NCBI GenBank assembly: GCA_036852015.1
Contig: JAANDG010000003.1
Coordinates: 1,012,001-1,076,000, forward strand
DNA: 64,000 nucleotides
Direction: 5' to 3'
Source: Pelodera strongyloides
Taxonomy: Eukaryota > Nematoda > Chromadorea > Rhabditida > Rhabditidae
Under the pieces are notes generated by a model. It was not told where the DNA came from. It ran no database searches and saw only the letters and a list, made by a program, of their open reading frames with translations. The translations under genes and the position numbers were made by a program. Shown in pieces: positions 47,701-58,700 of the stretch. Each line of letters begins with the position of its first letter. Within the stretch, counting starts at the first letter, position 1.

Positions 47701-50163
47701 AGGCCGTTGCAGTACATGTAAATATATAATATGCAGATATTTGCCGAAATAATTTGCATACTCTCGATCGGGAAGCAGCTGTATGAACACGTTTCGTTAT
47801 CCTGCGGTAGTTAAGTAGAACTACTTTTCTACTTGTTCACTCCCTGAGTTGGAATTCAGATTATTCGGTTTTGGTAAAGTATTTGTCTATATTCTTCTTG
47901 TCTATACTGACTAACTTATTACGCTTTAAATGATCTGACTAACGCTGAAAGGGGGAAAACCCTATGCACTACCTGAAAATACCGTGATTGATCGAATAAA
48001 GCTATGATCTGACTGAGACCCAAGAACAAATCACCCTCTATTATGCAGCGGGCTGGTGGGATATGGCCCATCATTGTTCGGCGGTTGGGTGGAGCGATTA
48101 ACGCCGCACAAGCGCCAACGATTCGAGCCGTCGCGAAGAAACCGCAGAGAATTGTTCTGTGCTGTCTGAAACAGTAGATACGTTTTTCTGAGAAATACTG
48201 ATGTAATAAAGAAATAAATGTTTGTCGAACAACACCATTGGCCGTATGCACCAACGGCCGGGAGGCACCCGCTAGAGCCGTCCACACCCGATATCCTGCT
48301 ATGCGCGAAACTCCCGGTGCGAGAACGCTGCGCACTTTTTGATATTTGCGGGATAAATTTAATATGACCACAGATGTGCTTGTCTGTGCACTATTTTGCT
48401 TACCTCCACATAAAATCCAAAAAGCTTTTCAAAATAAATAGGAATGATCAACTTTCTGTCGACAGTCCATATGAATCCGAATGCTTAGATAACCAAAAGA
48501 TGAGCACACCACTGTATTATCGACTTACATTCAAACCGCCATCTTCATTTAATGCCATCAAACTCTCAACGTCGGGTATATTCGTTTGGGCGCGGGTCGC
48601 AGTAGCTGGCTTGAGACTATTTCCCGACGAGTCCCTCTGCTGCTTTTTGATGTTGTTATTGTTGCTGTTGTTGATAGGCTCGTTGTTGGTCACCTTCACT
48701 TCCATATCGGCTTGAAGCGCGTCGGCAAGCTCTTCAGTTATGTTGTCCATTGCTGGCACTTGAGCCACAGGAGATTCCACTAAATTAGAAAGTGATTTAG
48801 AGAGAGAGAGAGAGAGAGCAAGAGAGAGAGAGAGAGAGTGAGTAATAGGGAGCAGTAGAAAGGGACGGATAGTGGAGCGGGCGGAACCTAAGCTTAGGGC
48901 CAAGGCCAAACTCAAAATACCAATACCAACTCTGATTTGTTGGAGCGTCAGTGACGCTTTGCGCCTGTGCGAGATCTTCCTCGCGTTGCGTTGGCACTTC
49001 TTTCTCCTCTTCCAAATCGTCTTCTTGTGTGTGGCACTAGATCAAATAAAATGATCCCCTGGTAGTACCAGTTGAGCTGACATACCCAAAACATGACTAG
49101 AAGAAGCTGAAGGATCAGAGGAATTACGCGGCACAACGGTGCCTCGAAATCTCTCCGTTATAAATAAATAAATCTTTTCCGCCACAGGAGCGTGCACTTT
49201 TATTCAAGGTGGCTCGTTTTTATGATTTTTATTACAGGTAAATGCTTATCTTGCGGCTTTTGTTTTCCGATTTCCTTTTGTAATTTGGGAGCATTATCAA
49301 TAGAGGTTCAAGTACTCACCAAGTCGTCTTTGCTAGTCTTCGGAAGTAGTTTTGCTCCGGCTCCAGGTGAAGAATGATATCCTCGATCAGTTGTTCTGCT
49401 CATTGGTTTACGGTCACTTGGCATAATGCGCTCTTCTTTCTAAAACGTGCGAAGTTTCTATAATAAAAACAGCTATACGACACAGAGGTCAACTGCCTGA
49501 TACATAAAAGAATGAAAAGTAACGACAAGTCGTTGTCTATGGAAATCACCCCTTATTTGATGATCAGGCTCATGAGAAGGACAATATGTTGTAACATTTC
49601 CAGAGGATGAGTTTGTATGAGCTACGTTAAAAGTCACAGACGTTTTGGTTTTGGCTAATGTAGGTTTCCAAGTATGCTGAAAAGTACAGTATTTTAGAAA
49701 TGCACGAGAATATTTTTTTTATTTTTCATATTATATATGCAAGTTTCGTGCAGAAATACCAAATACGGTTGTGACAGAATCACACCGAATTTTTTGGATA
49801 CTTGGAAACCCCATAATATAATATTACCTTTGTTGACACTGCATGGTTGTTCCTGTACGATATGAGGCCTTGGCGTAAAAAATTCCACGCAATATATCCG
49901 AGAAGAAAAACGATCACTTCCACCACATAGATGACGATTGTTTGAATCTGAGTGGTAGTTCGGTGCCGTATGTACAAAAGCAAGTATGCTCTCTGGCCTC
50001 TCATAGGCCACAGGAGGTGAGATAGATAGAAGGATCAAGCAAAACACCGACAATACAGATAAGTTATCCCATAAACGGAGACTCACGATGTTCGTACATA
50101 CGGCGACAGGACGGAAAATGGAACCTTTTTATGTCTTAAAAGGTTGAGGCTCAAGAAAAACAT
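41705..50163 (-). CDS. single-pass membrane protein with long acidic low-complexity tail, unrecognised
   Basis: Seven exons: 50087-50163, 49828-49999, 49524-49676, 49320-49439, 48931-49036, 48529-48779, 41705-41770. They join in frame to 314 residues. One membrane helix (about residues 44-66, IQTIVIYVVEVIVFLLGYIA) is followed by a basic stretch, then Ser/Thr/Asn-rich, acidic (QEDDLEEEKEVPTQREEDLA) and Asn/Gln-rich segments. The end is KTEEFDKTTEF and stop. Acceptors and donors are good except for a non-TTTCAG acceptor at exon 2. Exon 7 lies 6.8 kb away; it fits by phase and is charged like the rest, but its link is inference. No domain is recognised. A cytoplasmic tail with signalling or scaffold use would be guesswork. 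Confidence 0.6.
42847..43828. mobile_element. PIF/Harbinger-like DNA element, degenerate
   Basis: Inverted ends aggccggttccaccaacatt and aatgttggtggaaccggcct, flanked by a 3-bp CAG duplication (42844-42846 and 43829-43831), the size expected for PIF/Harbinger. Sub-terminal copies of accaacatttcagagcgcacgg repeat inside. A 108-codon minus-strand frame at 43349-43675 contains a leucine run and then a basic stretch (LRNENNLRKMRKKMRKNG). That recalls the N-terminus of Harbinger nucleases but has no catalytic part. Non-autonomous, in the last intron of the membrane-protein gene. Confidence 0.65.
44580..46900. other. gene-free intron sequence with degenerate internal repeats
   Basis: Part of the 6.8-kb intron. 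The string gtttcaactca, then ataaacatatttacacgtgtg occurs at about 44817-44850 and 45478-45512. A pair of about 60-bp copies (cgttattc...tctacaaa...cgttttgagtttt) lies at about 45188-45295. No coding frame is supported. The T-rich plus strand could be the remnant of an old element. Confidence 0.45.
47364..47522. repeat. TTAA-type MITE, family B (copy 5)
   Basis: Starts ttaaagcgaaccagccggtt and ends gtttcaaaaaccgctttaaa. Its right TTTAAA is also the left end of the next, family-C, element. Confidence 0.7.
47515..47893. repeat. foldback element, family C (copy 1, right end eroded)
   Basis: Starts aaaggatcgcagtcactcca and contains ccaactcagggg and tacttaattaccgcgggatt. The right arm runs to ggttttggtaaagtatttgt, but the terminal gcagtgactgcgatcc is missing. 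Full copies are at 51143 and 59314. Confidence 0.75.
48795..48842. repeat. (GA)n tract next to exon 6 of the membrane-protein gene
   Basis: About 45 bp of GA repeats directly before the acceptor of exon 6 as read on the minus strand, where it forms a long CT run. Confidence 0.8.
49152..49207. repeat. solo arm of the tRNA-bearing MITE
   Basis: ttttccgccacaggagcgtg and cttttattcaagg match the left inverted repeat of 58021-58372. Lies in an intron of the membrane-protein gene. Confidence 0.5.
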
Positions 50164-50413
50164 CGGTTTCCGAACATTTCTGGTGAGGAAACTACACGAT
50201 TCCACAGTAATAACGGACAGAACCACGTTGTATAACGGGAAGTTTTACAAACGCGTAAGCCGTGTGCGAAGCAAGTTCGTCAGAAATGGACCGCATATCA
50301 CTTTGGAGATCGCCTTTTGACTGATGTTCTCTTTATGTAATCAATAAAGCTTTATTATTATAAAAAAAAATTTGAAAATAGAGCCTATGTTCACATAAAT
50401 TTGAATACGTTTA

Positions 50414-50484
50414 CTATAAAATGCAAACCAAGAAAAGATGAAACGCCGTCCTCTGATCGACATTCATGTGCTGGTATCTCGCTT
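50414..50484 (-). CDS. possible terminal exon of an unidentified gene
   Basis: After acceptor ttttttcag at 50485-50487, a phase-1 frame gives ARYQHMNVDQRTAFHLFLV and stops at 50414-50416. It is short, with no joined upstream exon. Nothing else is supported between 50490 and 51140. Confidence 0.22.
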
Positions 50485-51142
50485 CTGAAAAAAAAAATCG
50501 TGAAAAAATGCTTATGAGGTAGATTTTCGACGCAAAGAACATCACAATTCCGCTAGAAACGTTGGAAGTTTAGTTCAATCTACATATTTTTGAATAATTT
50601 TCGCACATCAATACTGGACTGAATGAACACGTTTCAGTTTTAAGGTTTTGAAAAAGCAGATCTAAATTTTCCACAACGAAGGATGTAGGCTGTATCTAGA
50701 GAAAGGAAATAGCTGAATGTTCCTACTCCTTCCAACTTCGAATTCTGCTCTATTGGGGAGTCTTATACTAGAAGTTTGAAGGTTTGAACGACTGTGCGTA
50801 TGGTTACGTGAACAGAAAACTAAGTAGCTAAGAGCACGTATCATTTGTTTACAACGATAAGCTATTATTCTAGCGAATATGTCAAAATTCGCAAAACAAA
50901 CAGGAAACTAGCGTTTCCATACCATTTAAATAGGCTATTGAACATGTAAATTCGAATTTACATTCCCTGTATCTTGAATCTTGCTATTTGCCGATACCTG
51001 CGTACATAAGTTGAAATTTGCTCCATTGAGCCTTAGATTTGCCATGGGTCTGACCGACGCGTTTACCATGAAAAAGGCGAACTTTGTAATTCATTTTCTT
51101 TTAACCGGGGAACTTTTGACAACTTTTGTTGATGTTTCCTTA

Positions 51143-51563
51143 AAGGATCGCAGTCACTCCAAAATCATCATTTTGCTTCGAGTTTACTTGAATTTAGTAA
51201 AGAATAAAGAAAAATACTTTACCAAAACCGAATAATTTGAATTCCAACTCAGGGGGTGAACTACTTAACTACCGCGGGATTATGAAACGTGTGGTGAGAT
51301 GCCTGTAGACCCTTGCAGTATATGTAAAGATAATAATATGCAGATAGTTGCCGAAATAATTTGCATACTCCCGATCGGGAAGCAGCTGTATGAACACGTT
51401 TCGTGATCCTGCGGTAGTTAAGTAAAACTCCTTTTCTACTTGTTCACTCCCTGAGTTGGTATTCAAATTATTTGAGTTTGATAAAGTATGTGTCTCTATT
51501 CTTTATTAAATACAAGTAAACTCGAAGAAAAACGACGATTTTGCAGTGACTGCGATCCTTTAA
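51143..51563. repeat. foldback element, family C (copy 2)
   Basis: Left end ttaaaggatcgcagtcactc; right end gcagtgactgcgatccttta. The arms carry accgaataatttgaattcca and its near complement. The inner part (ctaccgcgggattatgaaac, cccgatcgggaagcagctgt) is shared with the other copies. Confidence 0.85.
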
Positions 51564-51951
51564 TGGGGAACAAGCACTCTATTGATACGCTTAACTTCAA
51601 AAAAGGCCTACATGTTCCCTTTAATTAACAATAAATTTCCCGTATATTCTAGGATGGTTTCCATGTTCGCCAATGTATCAAAAGCTGAATAATTTCACTA
51701 GTGTTTCCATACGATCGGCCTCGAGGATCATGTGGCTGATCAAACAAAAGCGTTAACGCCGAATCCGCTAGGTTTCACACTCTACACGTTTTAATGATCG
51801 ATCTGCCATTTTCAGATTTACTGTTTCTATATTTTAAGTTTGTCTTCTTTTTCAGCTTTTCATAATCCCCACATGTTTTGGTAATCTAACCGCATTCAGT
51901 GGGGTAAATACCTAATCAATACATTTTGATTGTGATCGAAAAATTGGGGTA

Positions 51952-52026
51952 TTGGACGGGTTGGAATCGAACCCAGCATCTTTGGATTGCAGGTCCACTG
52001 CGTTAACCACTACGCTACCGCCAACC
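51952..52026 (-). repeat. tRNA-like sequence
   Basis: On the minus strand an A-box-like gcgtagtggttaacgc and a B-box-like gggttcgattcc stand 34 bases apart. The acceptor arms (ttggcgg / ccgtccaa) pair with one bulge, but the T stem has mismatches and the base before the anticodon is not T. A tRNA pseudogene or tRNA-derived repeat is more likely than a working tRNA. Confidence 0.4.
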
Positions 52027-52269
52027 ACTAGCCGAACCAATTATCAGCATCAATTAGTATCAAATCAGCATCAATTAGTGGAATTTACAGCATGCTGGAA
52101 CGACTGTCGGCAACAACGAGGATAAATCATAATTCTTTCCTTTCTATTTCTATTCACTTGCCTTTTCAAACACACCAATTCACTAATGCATCACCATGTG
52201 CATGTATGCCCAGGCAATTATACAGATTTATACATTACTCTCGTGAAGAATAATAAGAAGGAGGTTCTA

Positions 52270-52345
52270 CATAAGCAGTTAACCCTTTTCCCTATATATA
52301 TTTATAAATGGTTTAGCTACTTAGCGCATGCGGACTCCTGCGGGT
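52270..52345. repeat. dispersed repeat shared with 4585-4655
   Basis: agcagttaacccttttc, then aaatggtttagctact and agcgcatgcggactcctgcg, in the same order as at 4585-4655. Confidence 0.55.
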
Positions 52346-52781
52346 GGAGGGTAGTGACGATGCTAGGCCCCTATTTTATTTGTGATGGCCCTGAGATGTA
52401 ACTACTTGTTTATTATTGCATGTTTGCACATTTATGTGTGGCACGTTTAGGATTGTTGAGAACGTGAACACGTAGTTCTTTTGTTGAGGTAACGTGGCTA
52501 AACTAAACTAAAACTACAAAATACGGGTTGACTGTTTGTGTGGGACCAAATTCTTTGATTCGCTATCAACATCGTTTTCTTTGTTAACTCTTGTGGAATT
52601 ACAATCTATATACTGTTGGTGGAAATTATATCCAAGTATCTATATTATCTACTTTGAATTTTTCTTTTTCATCGTCTCTCACGGCGTTGCGCTCTTTTTA
52701 ATGAGTATAATACATATTCAAATATATTCTTTGTAACTAATCAATGCTCGACTTTAGATTAAAGATAGGAAATTTTCATAA

Positions 52782-55700
52782 ATGAAAACACCAGTTCGTC
52801 TACGGATTTTCGCCGTATTTTCGCTCTCTTTTGGGCTGTACGTATTGGTTTCTGATGATATTGCAATACGATGGAGAGGCATGGATAAAGTGGCGAAAGT
52901 GGATCAAAAACTAAAATGTTTGTATTTCTGTACGGCTCAAGTAATCCTCATAACTGAAACACCTTACGCTACGTACGAGAAAAACTTTATTTCCTGGTAA
53001 AAAATGTTTATAGCGTTTACCTTACCGCTTACACTTATGAACTCGAGAAGTGTAACTTAAAAAAGAAGCACTGTTAACAGACATAAGTGATAAAGTATTA
53101 TATTATTTATTACATTCGATTAATCCAGCACCTTCAAATGAAATCGACCTGAGAGGAACAGAAATGTTCGGGACGTGCAAATTACCATTATATAATCCCT
53201 TCTATGGTGTAAGTTTTCTCTGCTCTTATTTTAATTTTACTAATATAATAAGTAAAGGCATAAACTTATTTCCGTTCATTGAAGATATTTCGTAAGGGTT
53301 TCACGGATTTCGGCACATATATTTTTTTGAACTTTTAATGACTTTTAATGTTTACTTGATTTGCAAAAGTGAACCATAGATAGTTGCTAGCGAAATCTTA
53401 TTTTTGAGCGATAAGTGATAACATAACAAAAACTGGAATAATAGCAAATTTTTGCAATTTTCTATCGATAATTCAATGAGCATAACAAATAATGCAGACA
53501 TAAACAAGTTCTCTAAAATCAAAGTTATGGATTTTAGTAGTCTCTTTACAAATCTACCACATGGATGTGTCTTGGATAATATATTTGAACTAATAGATCT
53601 ATGCTTTCAAAATTCTGGAAAACAACTTCTTAATGTCGGATATATGAAATGCTACTATACAGACATAGATGCGAAGTCTTGTTACAGTAAGAACCAAATA
53701 AAACATCTGGTTCGCTATATTGTCAAAAATAGCTATTTGATATTCCAAAACAAAATTTTTCATCAAATTAAAGGTGTTCCGCAAGGCGGAAACGCTTCAC
53801 CACTTCTTGCAGACTTAACACTCTCTATGTTGGAATTTAAATATCTGAAGTTAGCTAATAATCATAACATCCACTTTAAGTTATGTGTTAGGAGATATAT
53901 GGATGACATTGTTATGTTATATAACGAGGATAGTATACTACAAACTCTGGACCATATATATCCGGCTACACTATTTCTTGAAAAGGCTAACGAAAAAGAT
54001 AGTGAGGCTGCCTTTCTAGACCTGTATCTCACAAGAAACGTAAATAAATGGAACATTAACCTATACAACAAAACCGATGATTATTCGTTCGAAGTTAATA
54101 GGTTTCCTATGTTTGACACTCAAATATGTCCTTTTATCAAGATAAACTGCATTCTAGGAGAAATTCTCAGAATCAACAGATGTACATCCGATATCTTTCT
54201 TTTTAAGATCAAAGTAATCGAATTAGCTCACAAATTACACAAAAATTTGTACCCATCTTCTATTGTACTAGATACATTCAAAAAGGCTATTAATCGGTAC
54301 CCTATTGTATCCCACAAATATGGATCTTCTCCCAAGTTGCTATGTAAATGGATTGAACAAATTAGAATTCCTTAACTTTCTTATTTATTCACCCAGCACC
54401 CATCATACATTAGTCCTATCAATTACTATGCGTCTCTACCCCTGACCTCATGTCAACTGTTAAGTAACACCGGATATGGTCATACCAACGCATTTCTTTT
54501 CATCTCTAACTCCTCACTTACATCCATACTATCTCAAGTACATAGGCTACCCATCAAATCTAGTGAGCAAGGAGCTGGGCTACCCATATGACACTTGCAC
54601 TTTTTCATTTTTTTTTCTTCTTTCGCATTATCTTACTCAGTCATTCTCTTAGAATTTAATTTTAGTCAGTAGTTAATCCTATAATACAATACCACCGGGG
54701 CATCATACTGACGATGACCCCTCCCCGGTGGCTAAATCCTCGTCTATGACTTAGGGGTCGAAACGAGGTGACCCTCCCATATTCCTATTTATCGTATTCC
54801 TAATATTTTCAGATGTTATCTAATTTAATTTAATTTAATTTAATTTAGTTATATTTTTATACATAGAATCGTGTAACTCCTTTGTATTTCGTTTGTAATA
54901 TGTTGAACTTATCCGGTGCATGCTGCATTATCCCTCATTCTAGAGAATCAACAAAACGATAAAATACTTTGATCCTATGTCGCGATGTGTTAAAAACTTT
55001 GAATATATCACAAGTTTGGTGAACGGATCAATTTTCATCAACAAAAAATACACAAAGGGCTACAAATGCAGTGCCAGGTTTGACATCTGCTTGTCGTATT
55101 ACTTCTGCTTTTAATTTAAACAAAAGATTTTGAAAACTTATATTTGGGTACATTTGACCTTTCCATAATATATTAGAAACCTTATTTTTTACGGTACCTT
55201 AGTTAGGGACCGTAAATACCTTAGCTTATAAATACTTGTGAATACTTTAGCATTGTAGCAATGAATAGTCATGACACATTTGTCAGACCCGTCTTTTGTA
55301 ATTTAATTTCCACATTCTCGTGTTATCCAGATGCACTAATACTGAGGAGCGGCCCACTGACGGACCATGGCAAGACCTAAAACGTGGACCAAATCGAATA
55401 AATTGTGAATTTATCGGAACTCGGTGCGTAAATGAGAACAAGGAGGCCGAATACTGCGCTCACTCGCAATTTTTACCGCACGAGGAGGAGGACCAGGAAG
55501 AAACTAAAGAAACTGAACAAAAGTAGGTTAAAGCGGTATTGTACTTGGTCGGCGAAAAGTATTCCTGACAACTGCAACTCAGAGTTGAAACTGAAGAAAC
55601 GGAAGAAACTGAAGAAAAGTAAGTTAAAGCGGTGTTGTACGTGGTCAAGTTATGCCTAACAACTGCATTCCCAGATATTATATGTAGATTATATGGTTCA

Positions 55701-58700
55701 CGCAAAATGTCTATATAAATTCATGGGAGTTGTGACAAGAACGTTTCAAAACACCACTCCAATTTTTAATTTTTTTTTTCTGTTTTCTTAACAATTCAAC
55801 AGCATTCATAGAGTTAAGAGGGCACATATTCCCTTTAAAAGCGTGGCATTTAAATAGTTAAATATTTATTAACACATTAAAATGTGTGCGCCAATATGAT
55901 GAACTATATACAGCAACAATTGACATGATTGATAAGATAGGTAGATTGATAGATTAGCCTGATGACAACAAATCAAAGAGTTTAGGAAAGAAAATAATGA
56001 CGTATTCAAACCGGATGTGCACATTGTTTTACTAGATTCGGTCGGTTCAACCCAAGCGCTACGGTGAGTAATTTTTTACTACTTTGGGAAATTTGCATAT
56101 GATACACATTTCCCATGTATCCTATGCAAATTTTTGGTGTCCGCCCGAAGCTCCCGGCGCAAATTTATATAGGATACATAGGATATTGCGTATCATATGC
56201 AAATTTCCCGAAGTAGGCACAATACGGCCTTAAAGGGTCAGGCCCACGTAAACTATTTTTTTCTGCGCAGGTGTTTTCCCTTCTGTTGTCTCCCTTTCTG
56301 CACGCATCCAACGATCTAAGTACACGGAAGAGAACTTTAGTTAAAATGCAGAAAAAATAATCAAATATCGATGATTATGCGTAATTTTCAGTTCTCTTCC
56401 AAACACTATCGATTTTCTAAAGAAAAAGTTCGGTGCAGTCGTGTTCAATCATTTGAATAAAGTTGGAGAAAACAGCAGACCGAACGGATTCGCGCTATCA
56501 ATGGGTCAGTATTGTTTATTTCTTGACGTTTTCGATTTCATTGGGGAGCATGATGTACAGTGTCAGTGAGTAAGTTGCAGATGTTAATGCTGCGAAAGCT
56601 AGATTAAACGACTGTTGTTGGAACTTGACACGACGTATCGTAACTACATTGACCAGAACGACATCGCTTGGATCAAAGTGCATCTTATTCACTACTTAGG
56701 CCGTTTTCACAAAAATTTAACGATGCGGTAGGTTACAGGTGCCTCCTGCTTAGCGTGCGCTCTCGGCTTTCTCTGATTTGGCAGCGAGCGAGAGAAAGTC
56801 GAGAGAGCACGCTAAACAGGAGACGCCTGTAACTTGTAACCTACCGCATCGTTAAATTTTTTGTGAAAACAGCCTCTTATTTGGTATTCGCTTTAGGCTG
56901 GCGAATTGCTACAGTTAAGCGAGCGGCCGTCGGAGCGGAGGACCTTGAACCGCTGTATCCTTACGAGGTCAATTGTAAGACATACAAGGACGACACCGAT
57001 GTTATATTCAAGCAATACGGCAGGGACGGTACTGAACTTTAAGCCCCAGTGGTTTCTTTATATTCCGTATGACGTCCCGGATCCCTAAAGCGATATAACG
57101 GCCGGATTTTGAAACGTATGTGGGATAGGTGCATTTACATGTGTTCAGCAGATAGATGATATAACCAGAGATTCTTCCGACACCCATTATTAGGTTCGAA
57201 AACACACGAATCAAAGTGGTTTTTGTTCGACCTATTTCGGCCTTACGCCTGGAACAACATACTACAAAAAAATTGTAGCCACAATAATTACAACCAAAAT
57301 TCCTACTAGCATCAATCTAGACTTCTCTGCAGTCTTTCATTGTCAAATTTCTTCTTTGTTCTGTCTTTTCTGTAATTTTTCGCCAGTTTAGGTTACAAAA
57401 CTCTATACTCTGAGGATTATCCGGCTGGAACGATATACACATGGCCTTCCTGTCAAGGATTCAGAGAGAATCCGACTAATCATAGTTTTCGGTGAAATCT
57501 TACTATATAAGGGAGAAAAAAATCTGTATATTTGTGAGGAATCACGTTACGAAAATAATTTATTTGGAAACTTCTCTGGTCCTCAGGCGCGCAGCGCGCA
57601 AATGCGTAACCGCGTCCGCGGAAAACAGATTGCAAATCTGCATTGAAAAATTCGAGACCCAGAGAAACCTCTTTTCTGTGTCTCCGACTTTCCCATGTTA
57701 AAAAGCCATCTCTTTTCCGCGGACGCGGTTACGCATTTGCGCGCTGCGCGCCTGAGAACGTAGTTATTTCCATAATCACATGTCGCCTCGGACGGCGTAA
57801 TAGCCTTCTTTTGTACATGTGAAACAAGCGTTGCCACAGAAATTGGAGTTCATTATCGCGCCAGCTACCATTCTTTCTTGTGTAACGATTTGATAATTGG
57901 AGATCAAAAAATTCATGCAGACATATCGGTCCAAGTACATACGTACAGCGATAAAGACCCTAATTTTGCACGTTTTTGGTTATTTATCACAGTAAATGAC
58001 TCGACAACAGCTTTTTTTTCAAATTTGTTTTACGCTTCAAGAGCGAGCACCTTTATTTTATTCAAGGCAGTTCAAATTACGTACCTGCAGTTCCTCTTAG
58101 CCGGGGCCTGGTGGTCCAGTGGCAGCGCGTTCGTCTCTAACGCAATCGACCCGAGTTCGATTCCGGCCCGTGACACCTTTGAAACCACCACCAGGCGAGG
58201 GAATCATGGGCGATCCCTCCTGGCCCTAGCCCGAAGACGTCGAGCAATTTGTCATCTGGAACTCGTCGCCTACTGCTCAGGACCTCTGCGGAACATGTCA
58301 TAAGCAAACATTGAATCTGTACACTTTCACCCTTGAATAAAGGTGCACGCTCTTGAAGCGTAAAACAAATTTTAAAATTTTACTCAAATTCAACCCAAAT
58401 TTAGGCCATTCCTTCACATTCTAAACCAGGGACCGGTGTGGGAATCTTTAAGAAAATCAAAATGTTATCACTATCAAATATACCGAGAAGCAATGAACTA
58501 CACCAGGGACTTTATCAATTCTTATAAAGGTGCAGTTTCATGTGATGTGGTAGTATTGGTTTACTGTTTGCCAACTTCGAAGGGTAGGAAAAACGTACTG
58601 ACGCGCGAATATTAAAGCGGTGTAACAGCCGGCGTTTGAAACTTATTCTGAACGCTGTATTCCCAGGTTGTATATATGACCGTGCGATGATATACGACCT

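Noticed and set aside
49694..50086. 130-codon minus-strand frame with a signal-like start (SLRLWDNLSVLSVFCLILLS)
   Set aside because: It begins at GTG within a GTGAGT donor. The spliced reading through 49828-49999 in another frame has the membrane helix and keeps phase with all later exons.
51952..52026. Functional tRNA gene on the minus strand
   Set aside because: T-stem mismatches and a non-T base 5' of the anticodon; kept only as tRNA-like.
56612..56688. Plus-strand frame reading IKRLLLELDTTYRNYIDQND
   Set aside because: Looked like a DUF229 exon, but phases only work when 56504 joins 56897 directly, which gives the expected family sequence.
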